DNA of 64,000 nt from Bacteroidota bacterium. GTDB lineage: Bacteria > Bacteroidota > Bacteroidia > Chitinophagales > Chitinophagaceae. This document shows, piece by piece, positions 24,247 to 33,007 of this stretch. Position 1 is the first letter of the stretch, and each line of letters starts with the position of its first letter. Below the pieces are notes generated by a model. The model had not been told where the DNA came from. It saw only the letters and a program-made list of their open reading frames with translations, and did no database searches. Location of the stretch: positions 186,001 through 250,000 of the forward strand of contig VGFK01000002.1 in the NCBI GenBank assembly GCA_016868895.1. Direction: 5' to 3'. Both the position numbers and the translations under genes were made by a program.

Positions 24247-24837
24247 ATGAACCAAAAAGCAATCAACATCATCCTTGCAGCCGGCATTGCTGTAGCACTC
24301 TTTCTTCAGCTGCGTCCAGGCGCAGCCGCTCCGTCTTCTTCTGCAAGTCCTGCTGCGCCGCACGCAGTTAAGCTGGGCTATGTCGACCTCGACTCGGTAC
24401 AGGAGAACTATCTTCTTTACAAAGAGAAAATGGATCTCTTTGAAAAAAAGAAAGAGGATGCTGACCGCAACCTCAATGCTGCCTTCCAAAAAATCGAAAA
24501 CGAACGCATTGCATTTGCAAAGCGCGGAGAATCGATAACACAAGCCGAGTTTGAAAATTTTCAGCGTTCCTATCAAACCAAAATGCAGAACCTGGAAGAG
24601 CAAAAGCGAGTGCTGGAGGGACAAATCGCGGAAGAAGGTGAGAATACCCTTAACGAACTCCGTTCCACCATTAATGAATTTCTGAAGGAATACAACACAA
24701 CAAAAGGATATACCTATATCTTTTCGTATTCTGCTTCCCTGAGCATGCTGTTTTACAAGGATAGTGCAACCAACATCACCGATGAGGTGGTAGCGGGACT
24801 CAATGCTTCGTACAACAAATCCAAAAAGGGAAAGTAA
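24247..24837 (+). CDS. OmpH/Skp-family periplasmic protein
   Basis: A 196-residue protein with an N-terminal hydrophobic segment (residues 5-22) that is a signal peptide or membrane anchor, followed by an Ala/Ser/Pro linker. The OmpH domain begins at KLGYVDLDSVQENY and continues as a long charged coiled coil (about residues 60-150) before the closing beta strand (TYIFSYSASLSMLFY). Skp-like proteins are trimeric chaperones for outer-membrane proteins in transit. It follows rpoC by 18 bp and is closed by a strong terminator. This pairing is not one I recognise as conserved. Confidence 0.88.
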   Translation: MNQKAINIILAAGIAVALFLQLRPGAAAPSSSASPAAPHAVKLGYVDLDSVQENYLLYKEKMDLFEKKKEDADRNLNAAFQKIENERIAFAKRGESITQAEFENFQRSYQTKMQNLEEQKRVLEGQIAEEGENTLNELRSTINEFLKEYNTTKGYTYIFSYSASLSMLFYKDSATNITDEVVAGLNASYNKSKKGK

Positions 24838-24861
24838 AATACCCGTTGAAATGCTTAATTT

Positions 24862-24889
24862 AAATCCCGGTAAACTACCGGGATTTTTT
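24862..24889 (+). terminator. Intrinsic terminator after the OmpH-like gene
   Basis: An 11-bp perfect stem (AAATCCCGGTA / TACCGGGATTT) with a 3-nt loop runs into six T residues. It closes the rpoC-OmpH transcript and ends 16 bp before the permease start codon. Confidence 0.9.
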
Positions 24890-24904
24890 ATTTAATGTCA
24901 CAGT

Positions 24905-26326
24905 ATGTCAGATCAACAAGCGTTTAAGCCCAGCCTTGGATTGCTGGATGCCACCATGATCGTTGCAGGATCCATGATCGGTTCCGGCATTTTCATTGTG
25001 AGTGCAGATATTGTTCGCCATGTAGGCAGCCCCGGATGGCTGATTGCCGTATGGGCCATTACCGGATTCATGACCCTCAGCGCAGCGTTGAGCTATGGGG
25101 AATTGAGCGGAATGTTTCCCAAAGCCGGTGGACAATACGTCTACCTGAAAGAGGCGTACAATCCCCTGATCGGCTTCCTGTACGGGTGGAGTTTCTTCTC
25201 GGTCATACAGACCGGTACCATCGCTGCAGTAGGAGTGGCATTTGCTAAGTTTGCCGGCTATTTTATTCCATCACTCAATATGGTGGATGAAAACGCGCTG
25301 CTTAACCTGGGATTTGTAAAAATCTATCCCGCTCAACTCTTGGCCATTTTTTTAGTCATCCTCCTGACCTACATCAATACCAAGGGTATTCGGGAAGGGA
25401 AGCTGATTCAAACCACGTTCACGGTTTCAAAACTGTTGGCGCTCTTTGGACTTATTGTGTGTGGATTTTTATTTGTCGACCTGAATCACTGGAGCGATAA
25501 TTGGTCGAAAGGCTTCATTTCCCAATCGGCTATCATTGATGCAAACGGTAACATTACCTGGAATGCCATTGGAGGGATTACACTGCTCGGCGCAATTGCT
25601 GCATCCATGACAGGCTCCATATTCAGCAGCGATGCCTGGAACAATGTCACCTTCATTGCAGGTGAAATCAAAAATCCTAAACGGAACATCGGACTGAGTT
25701 TATTTTTGGGAACATTGTTGGTAACCCTTATCTATGTTGCTACCAACCTCATGTATCTCTATGTCATTCCTTTTGATAAAATCGCTCAGCCGGAAGAAGA
25801 CCGGTTGGCCGTTGCTGCAGCCAGCATCATTTTTGGTGCTGCCGGGCGATCCATTATCGCGATCCTGATCATGGTCTCCACCTTTGGCTGCCTGAATGGG
25901 TTGGTCTTGGCCGGAGCACGCGTGTATTATACGATGGCGCAGGACGGATTATTTTTTAAAAAGGCAGGCGTGCTGAATCAAAATGCTGTTCCGCAATGGG
26001 CGTTGTGGAGCCAGGCCGTTGTTGGTTCAATATTGTGCTTGAGTGGAAAATACGGACAGCTCCTGGACATGGTCTCCTTTGTAGTAGTGATCTTCTATGT
26101 ATTGACCATCATCGGCATCTTTATCCTGCGGCGCAAACGACCAGATGTGGAACGTCCCTATAAAGCCTTTGGATATCCTCTGTTGCCCTTGGTGTACATC
26201 GCCATGGGACTAACCTTCTGTGGACTCTTAATTGTATTCAAACCCGAATACACATGGCCGGGACTGATCATCACCCTCTTGGGAATACCCCTCTATTTCT
26301 TTGCACTCAAAACCAATCGGTCCTGA
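24905..26326 (+). CDS. APC-superfamily amino acid permease
   Basis: A 473-residue integral membrane protein with about 12 hydrophobic helices. The first helix carries the APC substrate-binding glycine motif (MIVAGSMIGSGIFI). FPKAGGQYVYLKEAYNP and the helix-6 region (GSIFSSDAWNNVTFIAGEIKNPKRN) match LAT/YfnA-type amino acid transporters. Substrate cannot be assigned; neutral or cationic amino acids are typical. The stop TGA is followed immediately by the ispD ATG, so the two may be co-transcribed, but no functional link is evident. Confidence 0.9.
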   Translation: MSDQQAFKPSLGLLDATMIVAGSMIGSGIFIVSADIVRHVGSPGWLIAVWAITGFMTLSAALSYGELSGMFPKAGGQYVYLKEAYNPLIGFLYGWSFFSVIQTGTIAAVGVAFAKFAGYFIPSLNMVDENALLNLGFVKIYPAQLLAIFLVILLTYINTKGIREGKLIQTTFTVSKLLALFGLIVCGFLFVDLNHWSDNWSKGFISQSAIIDANGNITWNAIGGITLLGAIAASMTGSIFSSDAWNNVTFIAGEIKNPKRNIGLSLFLGTLLVTLIYVATNLMYLYVIPFDKIAQPEEDRLAVAAASIIFGAAGRSIIAILIMVSTFGCLNGLVLAGARVYYTMAQDGLFFKKAGVLNQNAVPQWALWSQAVVGSILCLSGKYGQLLDMVSFVVVIFYVLTIIGIFILRRKRPDVERPYKAFGYPLLPLVYIAMGLTFCGLLIVFKPEYTWPGLIITLLGIPLYFFALKTNRS

Positions 26327-27001
26327 ATGCACCTGTCGGTTGTCATAGTAGCCGGAGGATCTGGAACACGAATGGGTAACGAATTGCCCAAGCAATTCCT
26401 CTCCCTATCCGGTACTCCCATATTGATACGGACGATTGCTGCTTTTCGTTCTGCTTTGCCGGAGGCTACCATTCGGGTAGTCCTGCCTCCATCGCATCAG
26501 GAACTGGCAACGGAAATGCTTCGCGAACACGATCTCCTGCATGCAGTCGCATTAACAGAGGGAGGAACAACCCGATTTGAATCCGTAAAAAACGGAATCT
26601 TTCAATGCGACCATCCTTCGTTGATTCTGGTGCACGATGCAGTCCGTTGCCTGGTCTCGCCGCAACTGATTCAACGATGTGTAGCACACGCGATTCAGCA
26701 GGGTACCGCGATTCCGGTTGTAGCGGTGCGCGACAGCATGCGCAAAGTGGTCGACAACCGATCCGAAGTTGTTTCCCGCGAGGGGATGTATAGCGTGCAA
26801 ACGCCTCAGGTATTTTCTTCCGCGACCTTGCGTGCTGCATTCCATCAGCCGTACCGACAAGCATTCACGGATGAAGCCAGTGTTGTTGAAGCAGCTGGAC
26901 ATGAAGTATCTCTTGTCGAAGGAGAACACCGCAATATCAAAATCACGTTTCCGGAAGATCTTATCGTAGCAACGTGCATGCTGCAAAATTCCGTTGATTA
27001 G
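26327..27001 (+). CDS. ispD: 2-C-methyl-D-erythritol 4-phosphate cytidylyltransferase
   Basis: A 224-residue enzyme of the MEP isoprenoid pathway that transfers CMP from CTP to methylerythritol phosphate. The nucleotide-binding loop is VIVAGGSGTRMGNELPKQF near the N-terminus. LVHDAVRCLVSPQLI and the C-terminal FTDEASVVEAAGHEVSLVEG and NIKITFPEDL stretches are family hallmarks. It abuts the upstream permease gene and overlaps the convergent oxidoreductase gene by 4 bp. ispH, a later pathway step, is 2 kb away. Confidence 0.95.
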   Translation: MHLSVVIVAGGSGTRMGNELPKQFLSLSGTPILIRTIAAFRSALPEATIRVVLPPSHQELATEMLREHDLLHAVALTEGGTTRFESVKNGIFQCDHPSLILVHDAVRCLVSPQLIQRCVAHAIQQGTAIPVVAVRDSMRKVVDNRSEVVSREGMYSVQTPQVFSSATLRAAFHQPYRQAFTDEASVVEAAGHEVSLVEGEHRNIKITFPEDLIVATCMLQNSVD

Positions 27002-27981
27002 TGCCCGGCAGTTCGAATACTGGTTGATCCAATTTTTTCAAGGATGTGGTGAGCGACTTCCATAGCGGCCAATCCGTCGTGTTCCGATACCACAGTTGGC
27101 GTGTTGAGGAGAATTGCATCCCGAAACGCTTTTAATTCTGTTCGAATCGCATTCTCTTGAATAATTTCCGGATATTCTACCGCGATCGTCTTTGCACCGT
27201 GCTGCGTATCGATATCAAAACTGAACAAATGCTCATCATCTTGGGCTTTTAATTTGATGAGTTCTGTCTTTTTCTCCAGTAGATCCATCCCGATATAGGC
27301 GTCTTTTTGAAAGAGTCGAATCTTCCTCATTTTCTTCATCGAAATGCGCGAAGAAGTCAGATTGGCGACGCATCCGTTTTGAAATTCTATCCGAACGTTT
27401 GCAATGTCCGGGGTGTCGGTCAGCACGGAAACGCCACTGGCATGAATATTTTTAATGGAACTCTTTACAATGTGCAGAATGATGTCGATATCGTGAATCA
27501 TCAGGTCCAGAATCACGCTGACTTCTGTGCCCCGTGGATTGAATTGTGCTAACCGGTGCACTTCGATGAACATGGGCTCCAGTTGTTTTCCCTGAAGGGC
27601 AAGAAAAGCAGGATTGAATCGCTCTACATGCCCGACCTGGAATTTGACTTTTGCCTCACCCACCAGTTTTATTAATTGGGCAGCTTCTTCCATAGAATGG
27701 GCCAATGGCTTCTCCACGAATACATGCTTGCTTTTTCGAAGTGCTGCTTCACAAATTGGGAAATGAAACTGCGTTGGGGTGACTACATCAATTGCGTCCG
27801 ATGCATCGATGAGTGCATCCCTGCTGGAAAACCGGGTTAAACCATACTCTTGAGCTGCATGCGCTGCTGCGCTGTCATCTGGATCGTGAAAGCCGACCAA
27901 CTCAACGCTTTCCAGTGCCTTCCAGTTCTGGACGTGAAACTTTCCAAGATGGCCTACGCCGAAAATCCCGATCTTTAACAT
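26998..27981 (-). CDS. Gfo/Idh/MocA-family oxidoreductase
   Basis: A 327-residue NAD(P)-dependent dehydrogenase-like protein. The Rossmann fold begins at the N-terminus (KIGIFGVGHLGKFHVQNW). The family signature EKPLAHSMEEA carries the usual catalytic-region lysine after FVEKP. The C-terminal alpha/beta domain includes DLMIHDIDIILHIV, with the H-D-I-D arrangement often seen near the active site. The substrate is unknown; sugars, inositol derivatives and biliverdin are all used in the family. Its ATG lies only 5 nt after a TACCTTTG promoter element. Confidence 0.88.
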   Translation of the reverse strand: MLKIGIFGVGHLGKFHVQNWKALESVELVGFHDPDDSAAAHAAQEYGLTRFSSRDALIDASDAIDVVTPTQFHFPICEAALRKSKHVFVEKPLAHSMEEAAQLIKLVGEAKVKFQVGHVERFNPAFLALQGKQLEPMFIEVHRLAQFNPRGTEVSVILDLMIHDIDIILHIVKSSIKNIHASGVSVLTDTPDIANVRIEFQNGCVANLTSSRISMKKMRKIRLFQKDAYIGMDLLEKKTELIKLKAQDDEHLFSFDIDTQHGAKTIAVEYPEIIQENAIRTELKAFRDAILLNTPTVVSEHDGLAAMEVAHHILEKIGSTSIRTAGH

Positions 27982-27986
27982 GGTTG

Positions 27987-27994
27987 CAAAGGTA
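27987..27994 (-). promoter_or_regulatory. -7 element adjoining the oxidoreductase start codon
   Basis: On the minus strand the sequence reads TACCTTTG, an exact -7 consensus. Only 5 nt separate it from the ATG at 27981, so the transcript would start at or beside the start codon. No clear -33 TTG is present. Confidence 0.5.
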
Positions 27995-28046
27995 TATATT
28001 TTGCTATTCTCTCAGGATGCATCAGTTTTGCAGCGCAGCGTAAAGT

Positions 28047-28727
28047 ATGTCAAAGATTATCATTACAGTCGACGGATGGTCCTCTTGTGGTAAAAGCACC
28101 ATGGCGCGTCAATTGGCCAAGCGCCTCAACTACATCTTCATTGATTCTGGTGCCATGTACCGGGCCATCACCTTGTATTTCTTGAGAAACAATATCGCAT
28201 TGAATGACCGCGAACAGGTGAAAAAGGCCATGGAGTCGATCGAGCTTGACTTTCATTTGAACCCTGAATCAGGAAACAATGAAATCTGGATGAACGGCGA
28301 ATGGGTGGAGCCCTATATCCGTGAAATGTCAGTGGCACAAAAGGTCAGTGAAGTCGCCGCCATCAAGGAAGTGCGGGAGTTTGCTGTTCGCCAGCAGCAG
28401 CGCATTGGCGCTCAAAAAGGAATCGTCATGGATGGTCGGGACATCGGTACGGTAGTGTTTCCCGCTGCCGAACTCAAGATCTTCATGACGGCAGATGTGG
28501 ATATGCGGGTGGATCGCCGCTTCCGCGAACTAGCACAAAAAAATCCTGCTATTACCCGGGAAGCAGTTCGTGCCAATTTAATGGATCGCGACCATCAGGA
28601 TTCCCATCGGGAAATATCACCGCTTCGTCAGCCCGATGACGCGCGTGTGCTGGATAATTCACACATGACTCCCGAAGAACAATTTGAGACGGCTCTGAAC
28701 TGGGCATTGGAAAAAATATCCCAATAG
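28047..28727 (+). CDS. cmk: (d)CMP kinase
   Basis: A 226-residue nucleoside monophosphate kinase that phosphorylates CMP and dCMP with ATP. The P-loop is GWSSCGKST near residue 9. IDSGAMYRAIT and the MDGRDIGTVVFPAAELKIF region bind the nucleotide monophosphate, and the LID-region arginines lie in DRRFRELAQKN and LMDRDHQDSHREISPL. Length is standard. It converges on ispH with 23 bp between them. Confidence 0.95.
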   Translation: MSKIIITVDGWSSCGKSTMARQLAKRLNYIFIDSGAMYRAITLYFLRNNIALNDREQVKKAMESIELDFHLNPESGNNEIWMNGEWVEPYIREMSVAQKVSEVAAIKEVREFAVRQQQRIGAQKGIVMDGRDIGTVVFPAAELKIFMTADVDMRVDRRFRELAQKNPAITREAVRANLMDRDHQDSHREISPLRQPDDARVLDNSHMTPEEQFETALNWALEKISQ

Positions 28728-28750
28728 ATGGATGACGAATTATTCAATCG

Positions 28751-29977
28751 TTATTCCCATTCCGATTGAATGGAACGCAGTGTTCGCGCGCCGGGAAAAA
28801 AGGAAACCAGTCGTTCAATGGTCGCTTCAACAACGGCATCTGGGCACGAAGCGCCACTGGTCATCGCAATGCGAACAGGCGTGTTCGTTGGAAGAAAATC
28901 AACCCGTTCGTAGGGCTCGTGTGTTCTCCAATTGAATCCCTGAATCAATTGCCACGAGGGGATATCGGTATGCGACTCTATAAAATAAGTCGGGAATTGT
29001 TGCTCCAGCAATTCCACCAAGTGTGAGCTGTTGCTGCTTTTTCTTCCGCCCATCACAATGGCCAAATCTGCCTGTTCTTTCATCAGGCTCAAAACCGCCG
29101 TTTGATTATCGTTTGTTGCATAGCACAGCGTATCACGCGTATCCGCAAAATGTGAAGAGGCGGTGGATTCGTTCAATCCATATTTTTCCATGAGGACGGT
29201 ACGCAGGTAATCGGCAATGGATTGCGTATCGCTGGCCAGCATGGTGGTTTGATTGACCACGCCAAAGCGAACCAGATCGCGTGTGCAGTCAAATCCCTCG
29301 CTGTACCTGCCATTGAAAACATCTGGAAACGTATGCGCTTCTCTTTTACCTAATACAAATTCTCCTAATACAATGGCTTCTGCCATATCGTTGATCACCA
29401 GCGTGGGGGCATGTTCGTCGCTGTGTGAAAACGTAGCACGGGTCTCTTCGTGTGAAGGTTTACCGTGCACCACTATGCTATAGCCTTTTTTGGCAATCTG
29501 TTCCGAACGGTTCCATACTTTTTCAACAAACGGACAGGTGGTATTGTACTGCTCAATCTGGATTCCGATGGCACGGAGTTCATTTTCAATGTCCAAGGTG
29601 GTCCCAAATGCGGGTATGATGACAACATCGTCTCTCGTCAGTTCACTGAACGGTATCAGTGTTTTGCCTTTGGTATCCATCAGAAAGCGAACTCCTTTGG
29701 ATAACAGGTCTTCGTTTACAAATGGATTGTGAATCATTTCACTGAGCAGAAAAATTCGTTTGTCTTTATTTTTTTCTATTGTATCAAATGCAATTTCAAT
29801 CGCATTTTCTACTCCGTAACAGAAACCAAAATGGCGGGCGAGAATAATTTCTACGGGTCCAAAATTCAGGCGGGTAGGACTAAAATCTTTTTTGAGCCTG
29901 TCGGCTTCCTTGCGCTTATTTTTAATGGCGGCAATCAAGGGACTCCTGTATACAGACGGAATGGTGAACTGCTTCAT
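28751..29977 (-). CDS. ispH: 4-hydroxy-3-methylbut-2-enyl diphosphate reductase, long form
   Basis: A 408-residue iron-sulfur enzyme that makes IPP and DMAPP in the last MEP-pathway step. Three cluster cysteines are visible: Cys53 in FGFCYGV, Cys148 in TTCPFVEKVW, and the one in SGASCPDAVVE near residue 380. The catalytic Glu region (VVNQTTM) and the HGKPSHEET loop are also present. It is about 90 residues longer than E. coli-type enzymes, owing to an N-terminal extension of about 40 residues and internal insertions, as in cyanobacterial or plant forms. The frame can be opened by a TTG at 29989, but that codon lies inside a promoter -7 element, so I use the ATG at 29977. Confidence 0.93.
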   Translation of the reverse strand: MKQFTIPSVYRSPLIAAIKNKRKEADRLKKDFSPTRLNFGPVEIILARHFGFCYGVENAIEIAFDTIEKNKDKRIFLLSEMIHNPFVNEDLLSKGVRFLMDTKGKTLIPFSELTRDDVVIIPAFGTTLDIENELRAIGIQIEQYNTTCPFVEKVWNRSEQIAKKGYSIVVHGKPSHEETRATFSHSDEHAPTLVINDMAEAIVLGEFVLGKREAHTFPDVFNGRYSEGFDCTRDLVRFGVVNQTTMLASDTQSIADYLRTVLMEKYGLNESTASSHFADTRDTLCYATNDNQTAVLSLMKEQADLAIVMGGRKSSNSSHLVELLEQQFPTYFIESHTDIPSWQLIQGFNWRTHEPYERVDFLPTNTPVRIAMTSGASCPDAVVEATIERLVSFFPGARTLRSIQSEWE

Positions 29978-29986
29978 GGTGGTCGA

Positions 29987-29994
29987 CAAAATTA
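29987..29994 (-). promoter_or_regulatory. -7 element upstream of ispH
   Basis: TAATTTTG on the minus strand, an exact TAnnTTTG match, ends 9 nt before the ATG at 29977. It overlaps the alternative TTG start, which argues against that start. No clear -33 TTG is seen. Confidence 0.5.
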
Positions 29995-30024
29995 CAGATT
30001 CCAGTTTTAACTATCTTGCTGGAG

Positions 30025-31320
30025 ATGAGCAAGCAGTTTGTGCCTGTGGAATGGTGCAGGAATACCACCATTTATGAAGTCAACCTTCGGCAGTACACGG
30101 AAGAAGGGAATTTCGCTGCATTCAGGGAACATTTGCCCCGATTAAGAGACATGGGGATTGAAACACTCTGGTTCATGCCCATAACACACATCTCGGAGAA
30201 AGGAAGAAAGGGGTCATTGGGGAGCTACTATGCTTGTAGCAGTTACCGGCGCATCAATCCTGAATTTGGAACGTTTACCGAATTCAAAGATCTGGTAGCG
30301 GAGGCACATCAATTAGGATTCAAGGTCATCTTGGATTGGGTAGCCAATCATACCGGATGCGATCATGAGTGGACCCTTCAGCATCCTGATTTCTACACGC
30401 GGAATGAAGCCGGGGAGTTTTACGATAAGCACGGATGGGAGGATGTTATTGATCTGGATTATGAACACCGTGGTCTACGAAAAGAAATGATCGATGCCAT
30501 GCAGTTTTGGGTTGAAGAGTGCGACATCGATGGATTCCGGTGCGATATGGCCATGCTGACCCCAGCGGATTTTTGGTACGAAGCGCGCACCTGTCTTGAA
30601 TCGATCAAGCACCTCTTTTGGCTGGCAGAGCTGGATCCCCTGGATAATTCTGCCTACATGGAGGTATTCGATGCTGCCTATACCTGGAGATGGATGAATG
30701 CTACCCGTATATTTAAATCCGATGGGGCATTCAACATTTATCCCTTGCGGGAGCAGCTCCAATCGTATAAGGATGGACTCCCTGCCGGCGCTATGGGAGC
30801 GTGGTTCACCAGCAATCATGATGAAAATTCATGGAACGGAACGGAGTATGAAAAGTATGCTGAAATGGCATTGCCCCTTGCGGTTTTTTCTGCAACCTGG
30901 AATGGAGTTCCGTTGCTCTACAGTGGACAAGAAATTCCCAATCACAAACGTCTCGCTTTTTTTGATAAAGATCACGTGGAGTGGTCACATGGAACAGCTC
31001 TGCACGGGTTTTATAGCGTACTGTTTCAATTGCGCGCATCGCATCCCGGATTCTCCACCTCTTGGGAAACGAATAGTTGCACGATCATCCCCAACAGCGT
31101 TGAACACCATGTACTGAGTTTTGCCAGGATCCATGGGGGAGAGGCAGCATTTATTGCCATCAATTTTTCATACCATCTCCTTCCCGAAGTAGAAATCGAG
31201 TTGGGCGAATGTTCCACTGGCGTAAAGGAATTATTCAGTGGAAAAAAGATTGAATCGGTGAGTCGGTTCATCTATTCTTCAATGGAGCCTTGGTCGTATC
31301 GAATCTGGATCAAACAATAA
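30025..31320 (+). CDS. Alpha-amylase-family glycoside hydrolase (GH13)
   Basis: A 431-residue GH13 enzyme with the four conserved regions intact: DWVANH (region I), DGFRCDMA with nucleophile Asp174 (II), AELD with general acid Glu202 (III) and SNHDEN with Asp266 (IV). A C-terminal beta domain follows from about residue 345. There is no signal peptide, so it is probably cytosolic and may act on internal glycogen, maltodextrin or trehalose-type substrates; specificity is not readable. An upstream in-frame TTG at 30016 would add three residues; the ATG at 30025 is preferred. It stands alone, without a SusCD or glycogen cluster. Confidence 0.9.
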   Translation: MSKQFVPVEWCRNTTIYEVNLRQYTEEGNFAAFREHLPRLRDMGIETLWFMPITHISEKGRKGSLGSYYACSSYRRINPEFGTFTEFKDLVAEAHQLGFKVILDWVANHTGCDHEWTLQHPDFYTRNEAGEFYDKHGWEDVIDLDYEHRGLRKEMIDAMQFWVEECDIDGFRCDMAMLTPADFWYEARTCLESIKHLFWLAELDPLDNSAYMEVFDAAYTWRWMNATRIFKSDGAFNIYPLREQLQSYKDGLPAGAMGAWFTSNHDENSWNGTEYEKYAEMALPLAVFSATWNGVPLLYSGQEIPNHKRLAFFDKDHVEWSHGTALHGFYSVLFQLRASHPGFSTSWETNSCTIIPNSVEHHVLSFARIHGGEAAFIAINFSYHLLPEVEIELGECSTGVKELFSGKKIESVSRFIYSSMEPWSYRIWIKQ

Positions 31321-31345
31321 AGGCAGGTAGATACCTGCCTTTATT
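31316..31345. terminator. Bidirectional terminator between GH13 gene and htrA
   Basis: A 13-bp perfect stem (AATAAAGGCAGGT / ACCTGCCTTTATT) with a 4-nt loop AGAT. A/T-rich ends on both sides let it stop transcription from both convergent genes. The GH13 stop codon lies inside the left arm. Confidence 0.85.
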
Positions 31346-31362
31346 ATAGAGAGCAATTCCAG

Positions 31363-32871
31363 TTATTCATTGATCTCAATGGGGTATTGATAAACGCCTT
31401 CGTAACCAGGGTAAAATCCTTCAAACAAGACCCGCTTGGGGGATTTGGCAATGGCAGCGTTGAATTGATCGATCGTACTGACTTCTGTGCCGTTTACTTT
31501 TAAGACAACAAATCCATCTCTCATGCGCGTTTGCTCATCAATCAGTCCAGTTGAGATTTTAGTCACCACAACCCCGCCTTTAACGCTGTACTCCTTTGCT
31601 TTTTTTGCGTCCAGGGGTTGTAGGGTAGCGCCTAGTTTATCTGAAACGGCATTGCGAACAATTTCATAGCTGCCGGACTTGTTTTTTAAGGTAATGGTCG
31701 TTGTATATTCTTTCTCACCCCTGATGTAGTGAACCGTGATTTTATCGCCAGGCTTATACCCCGCTACTTGCTCCACCATTTCACTGCCATTGGTCACTTT
31801 CACACCGTTGATTTTTGAAATATAATCACCTGTCTGAATTCCCGTCGCGGACATCGCGCCATCTTTTGCAACGTCCATCACCAGCACGCCTTGCCCTTCT
31901 TTGAAATTCAGTTTGCCTTTTTCGCTTTCAGGAGCATTTTCGGGTAAATAGGTAATGCCTAAATACGCGCGCTGCACGGTACCGTACTGCAACAAATCAT
32001 TGATGATTTTTTTAACGATGTTGACCGGTATGGCATAGGAATACCCTGCGTATGCTCCGGTAGGCGAGGCGATCGCCGATACAATCCCGACCAATTCGCC
32101 TGTCGTGTTGATCAAGGCTCCACCCGAATTGCCCTGGTTGACGGCAGCATCGGTTTGGATGAAGGATTCAATGGGACTGGTGCTTTTACGCTGATTCAAT
32201 CCCAGGGTTCTGGCTTTTGCACTCACAATGCCCGCGGTAACTGTAGTTTCAAGATTCAGCGGATACCCAACGGCTAATACCCACTGTCCGACTTTCACGT
32301 TATCGGAGTTTCCGTACAACAAAAAGTTCAGGCCTTTTTCTTCGATCTTGATCAGCGCCAAATCACTGCTTGGATCAGCGCCAATGAGTTTGGCCTTGTA
32401 CTGTTTTTTATTGTTGAGGGTAACATTGATTTCGCTTGCTTCTTCGATGACATGGTTATTGGTCACGATGAATCCATCTTCACTGATGATCACTCCTGAT
32501 CCACTGGCTCGTTGAGGGACGCTTCGCATTTGCGGTCCACCAAAAAAATCCTCAAAGAAATCTTCGCCAAAGAAGTCGCTGAAGGGACTTCTTCTGTTCT
32601 TGGGTAAATTATTGCTGGCCTGACCACTTCCTATTGTGGTCGTGATGTGAACCACTGCCGGTACGCCTGCCTGTGAGGCGGGCATAAAATCGATGGGTTG
32701 TCCAGGGACTCTGCCGTTGCTGTCATAAAATCCTGCATAGCTTGAAGGGAGCTTTCCATTGAGTTCCTGAATGGGTGCTGGTTTGCGCATAAATGAATCA
32801 TAAGCAAACATAGCAGCGGTAGAAGTCACCGCACTGATCAGCACAACAGTTAATGTTTGTTTCATGTTCAT
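31363..32871 (-). CDS. htrA: HtrA/DegP-family serine protease
   Basis: A 502-residue periplasmic protease/chaperone. An N-terminal hydrophobic helix (about residues 5-23) is a signal or anchor. The trypsin-like triad is complete: His140 in TNNHVIE, Asp170 in DPSSDLALIKI and Ser249 in QGNSGGAL. A long Phe/Asp/Glu-rich loop (FSDFFGEDFFEDFFGG) precedes the protease core, as in DegP's LA loop. A PDZ domain follows at about 310-400 (YLGITYLPENAP, GDYISKINGVKV), and a second PDZ-like region at about 415-495. A 14-bp palindrome lies 112 bp upstream of the start. It converges with the GH13 gene. Confidence 0.93.
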   Translation of the reverse strand: MNMKQTLTVVLISAVTSTAAMFAYDSFMRKPAPIQELNGKLPSSYAGFYDSNGRVPGQPIDFMPASQAGVPAVVHITTTIGSGQASNNLPKNRRSPFSDFFGEDFFEDFFGGPQMRSVPQRASGSGVIISEDGFIVTNNHVIEEASEINVTLNNKKQYKAKLIGADPSSDLALIKIEEKGLNFLLYGNSDNVKVGQWVLAVGYPLNLETTVTAGIVSAKARTLGLNQRKSTSPIESFIQTDAAVNQGNSGGALINTTGELVGIVSAIASPTGAYAGYSYAIPVNIVKKIINDLLQYGTVQRAYLGITYLPENAPESEKGKLNFKEGQGVLVMDVAKDGAMSATGIQTGDYISKINGVKVTNGSEMVEQVAGYKPGDKITVHYIRGEKEYTTTITLKNKSGSYEIVRNAVSDKLGATLQPLDAKKAKEYSVKGGVVVTKISTGLIDEQTRMRDGFVVLKVNGTEVSTIDQFNAAIAKSPKRVLFEGFYPGYEGVYQYPIEINE

Positions 32872-32982
32872 GGTCTTGAGTATTTGATGAAATCAGGACA
32901 AATTCCGTGCCTGATGGATGCAAATAAGTAAACCTGACCGAATTTCAGTCTACCTGTCAGCCTATTTAACAATTTCTTAGAC

Positions 32983-32996
32983 GGAATAGCTATTCC
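32983..32996. repeat. Perfect 14-bp palindrome upstream of htrA
   Basis: GGAATAGCTATTCC is a perfect palindrome, flanked by AGAC and (after one extra A) GTCT, which extends the symmetry. It lies between the end of the acyl-CoA reductase gene and htrA. No T tract follows on either strand, so an operator is likelier than a terminator. No protein can be named for it. Confidence 0.5.
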
Positions 32997-33007
32997 AGTC
33001 TGGCGAA

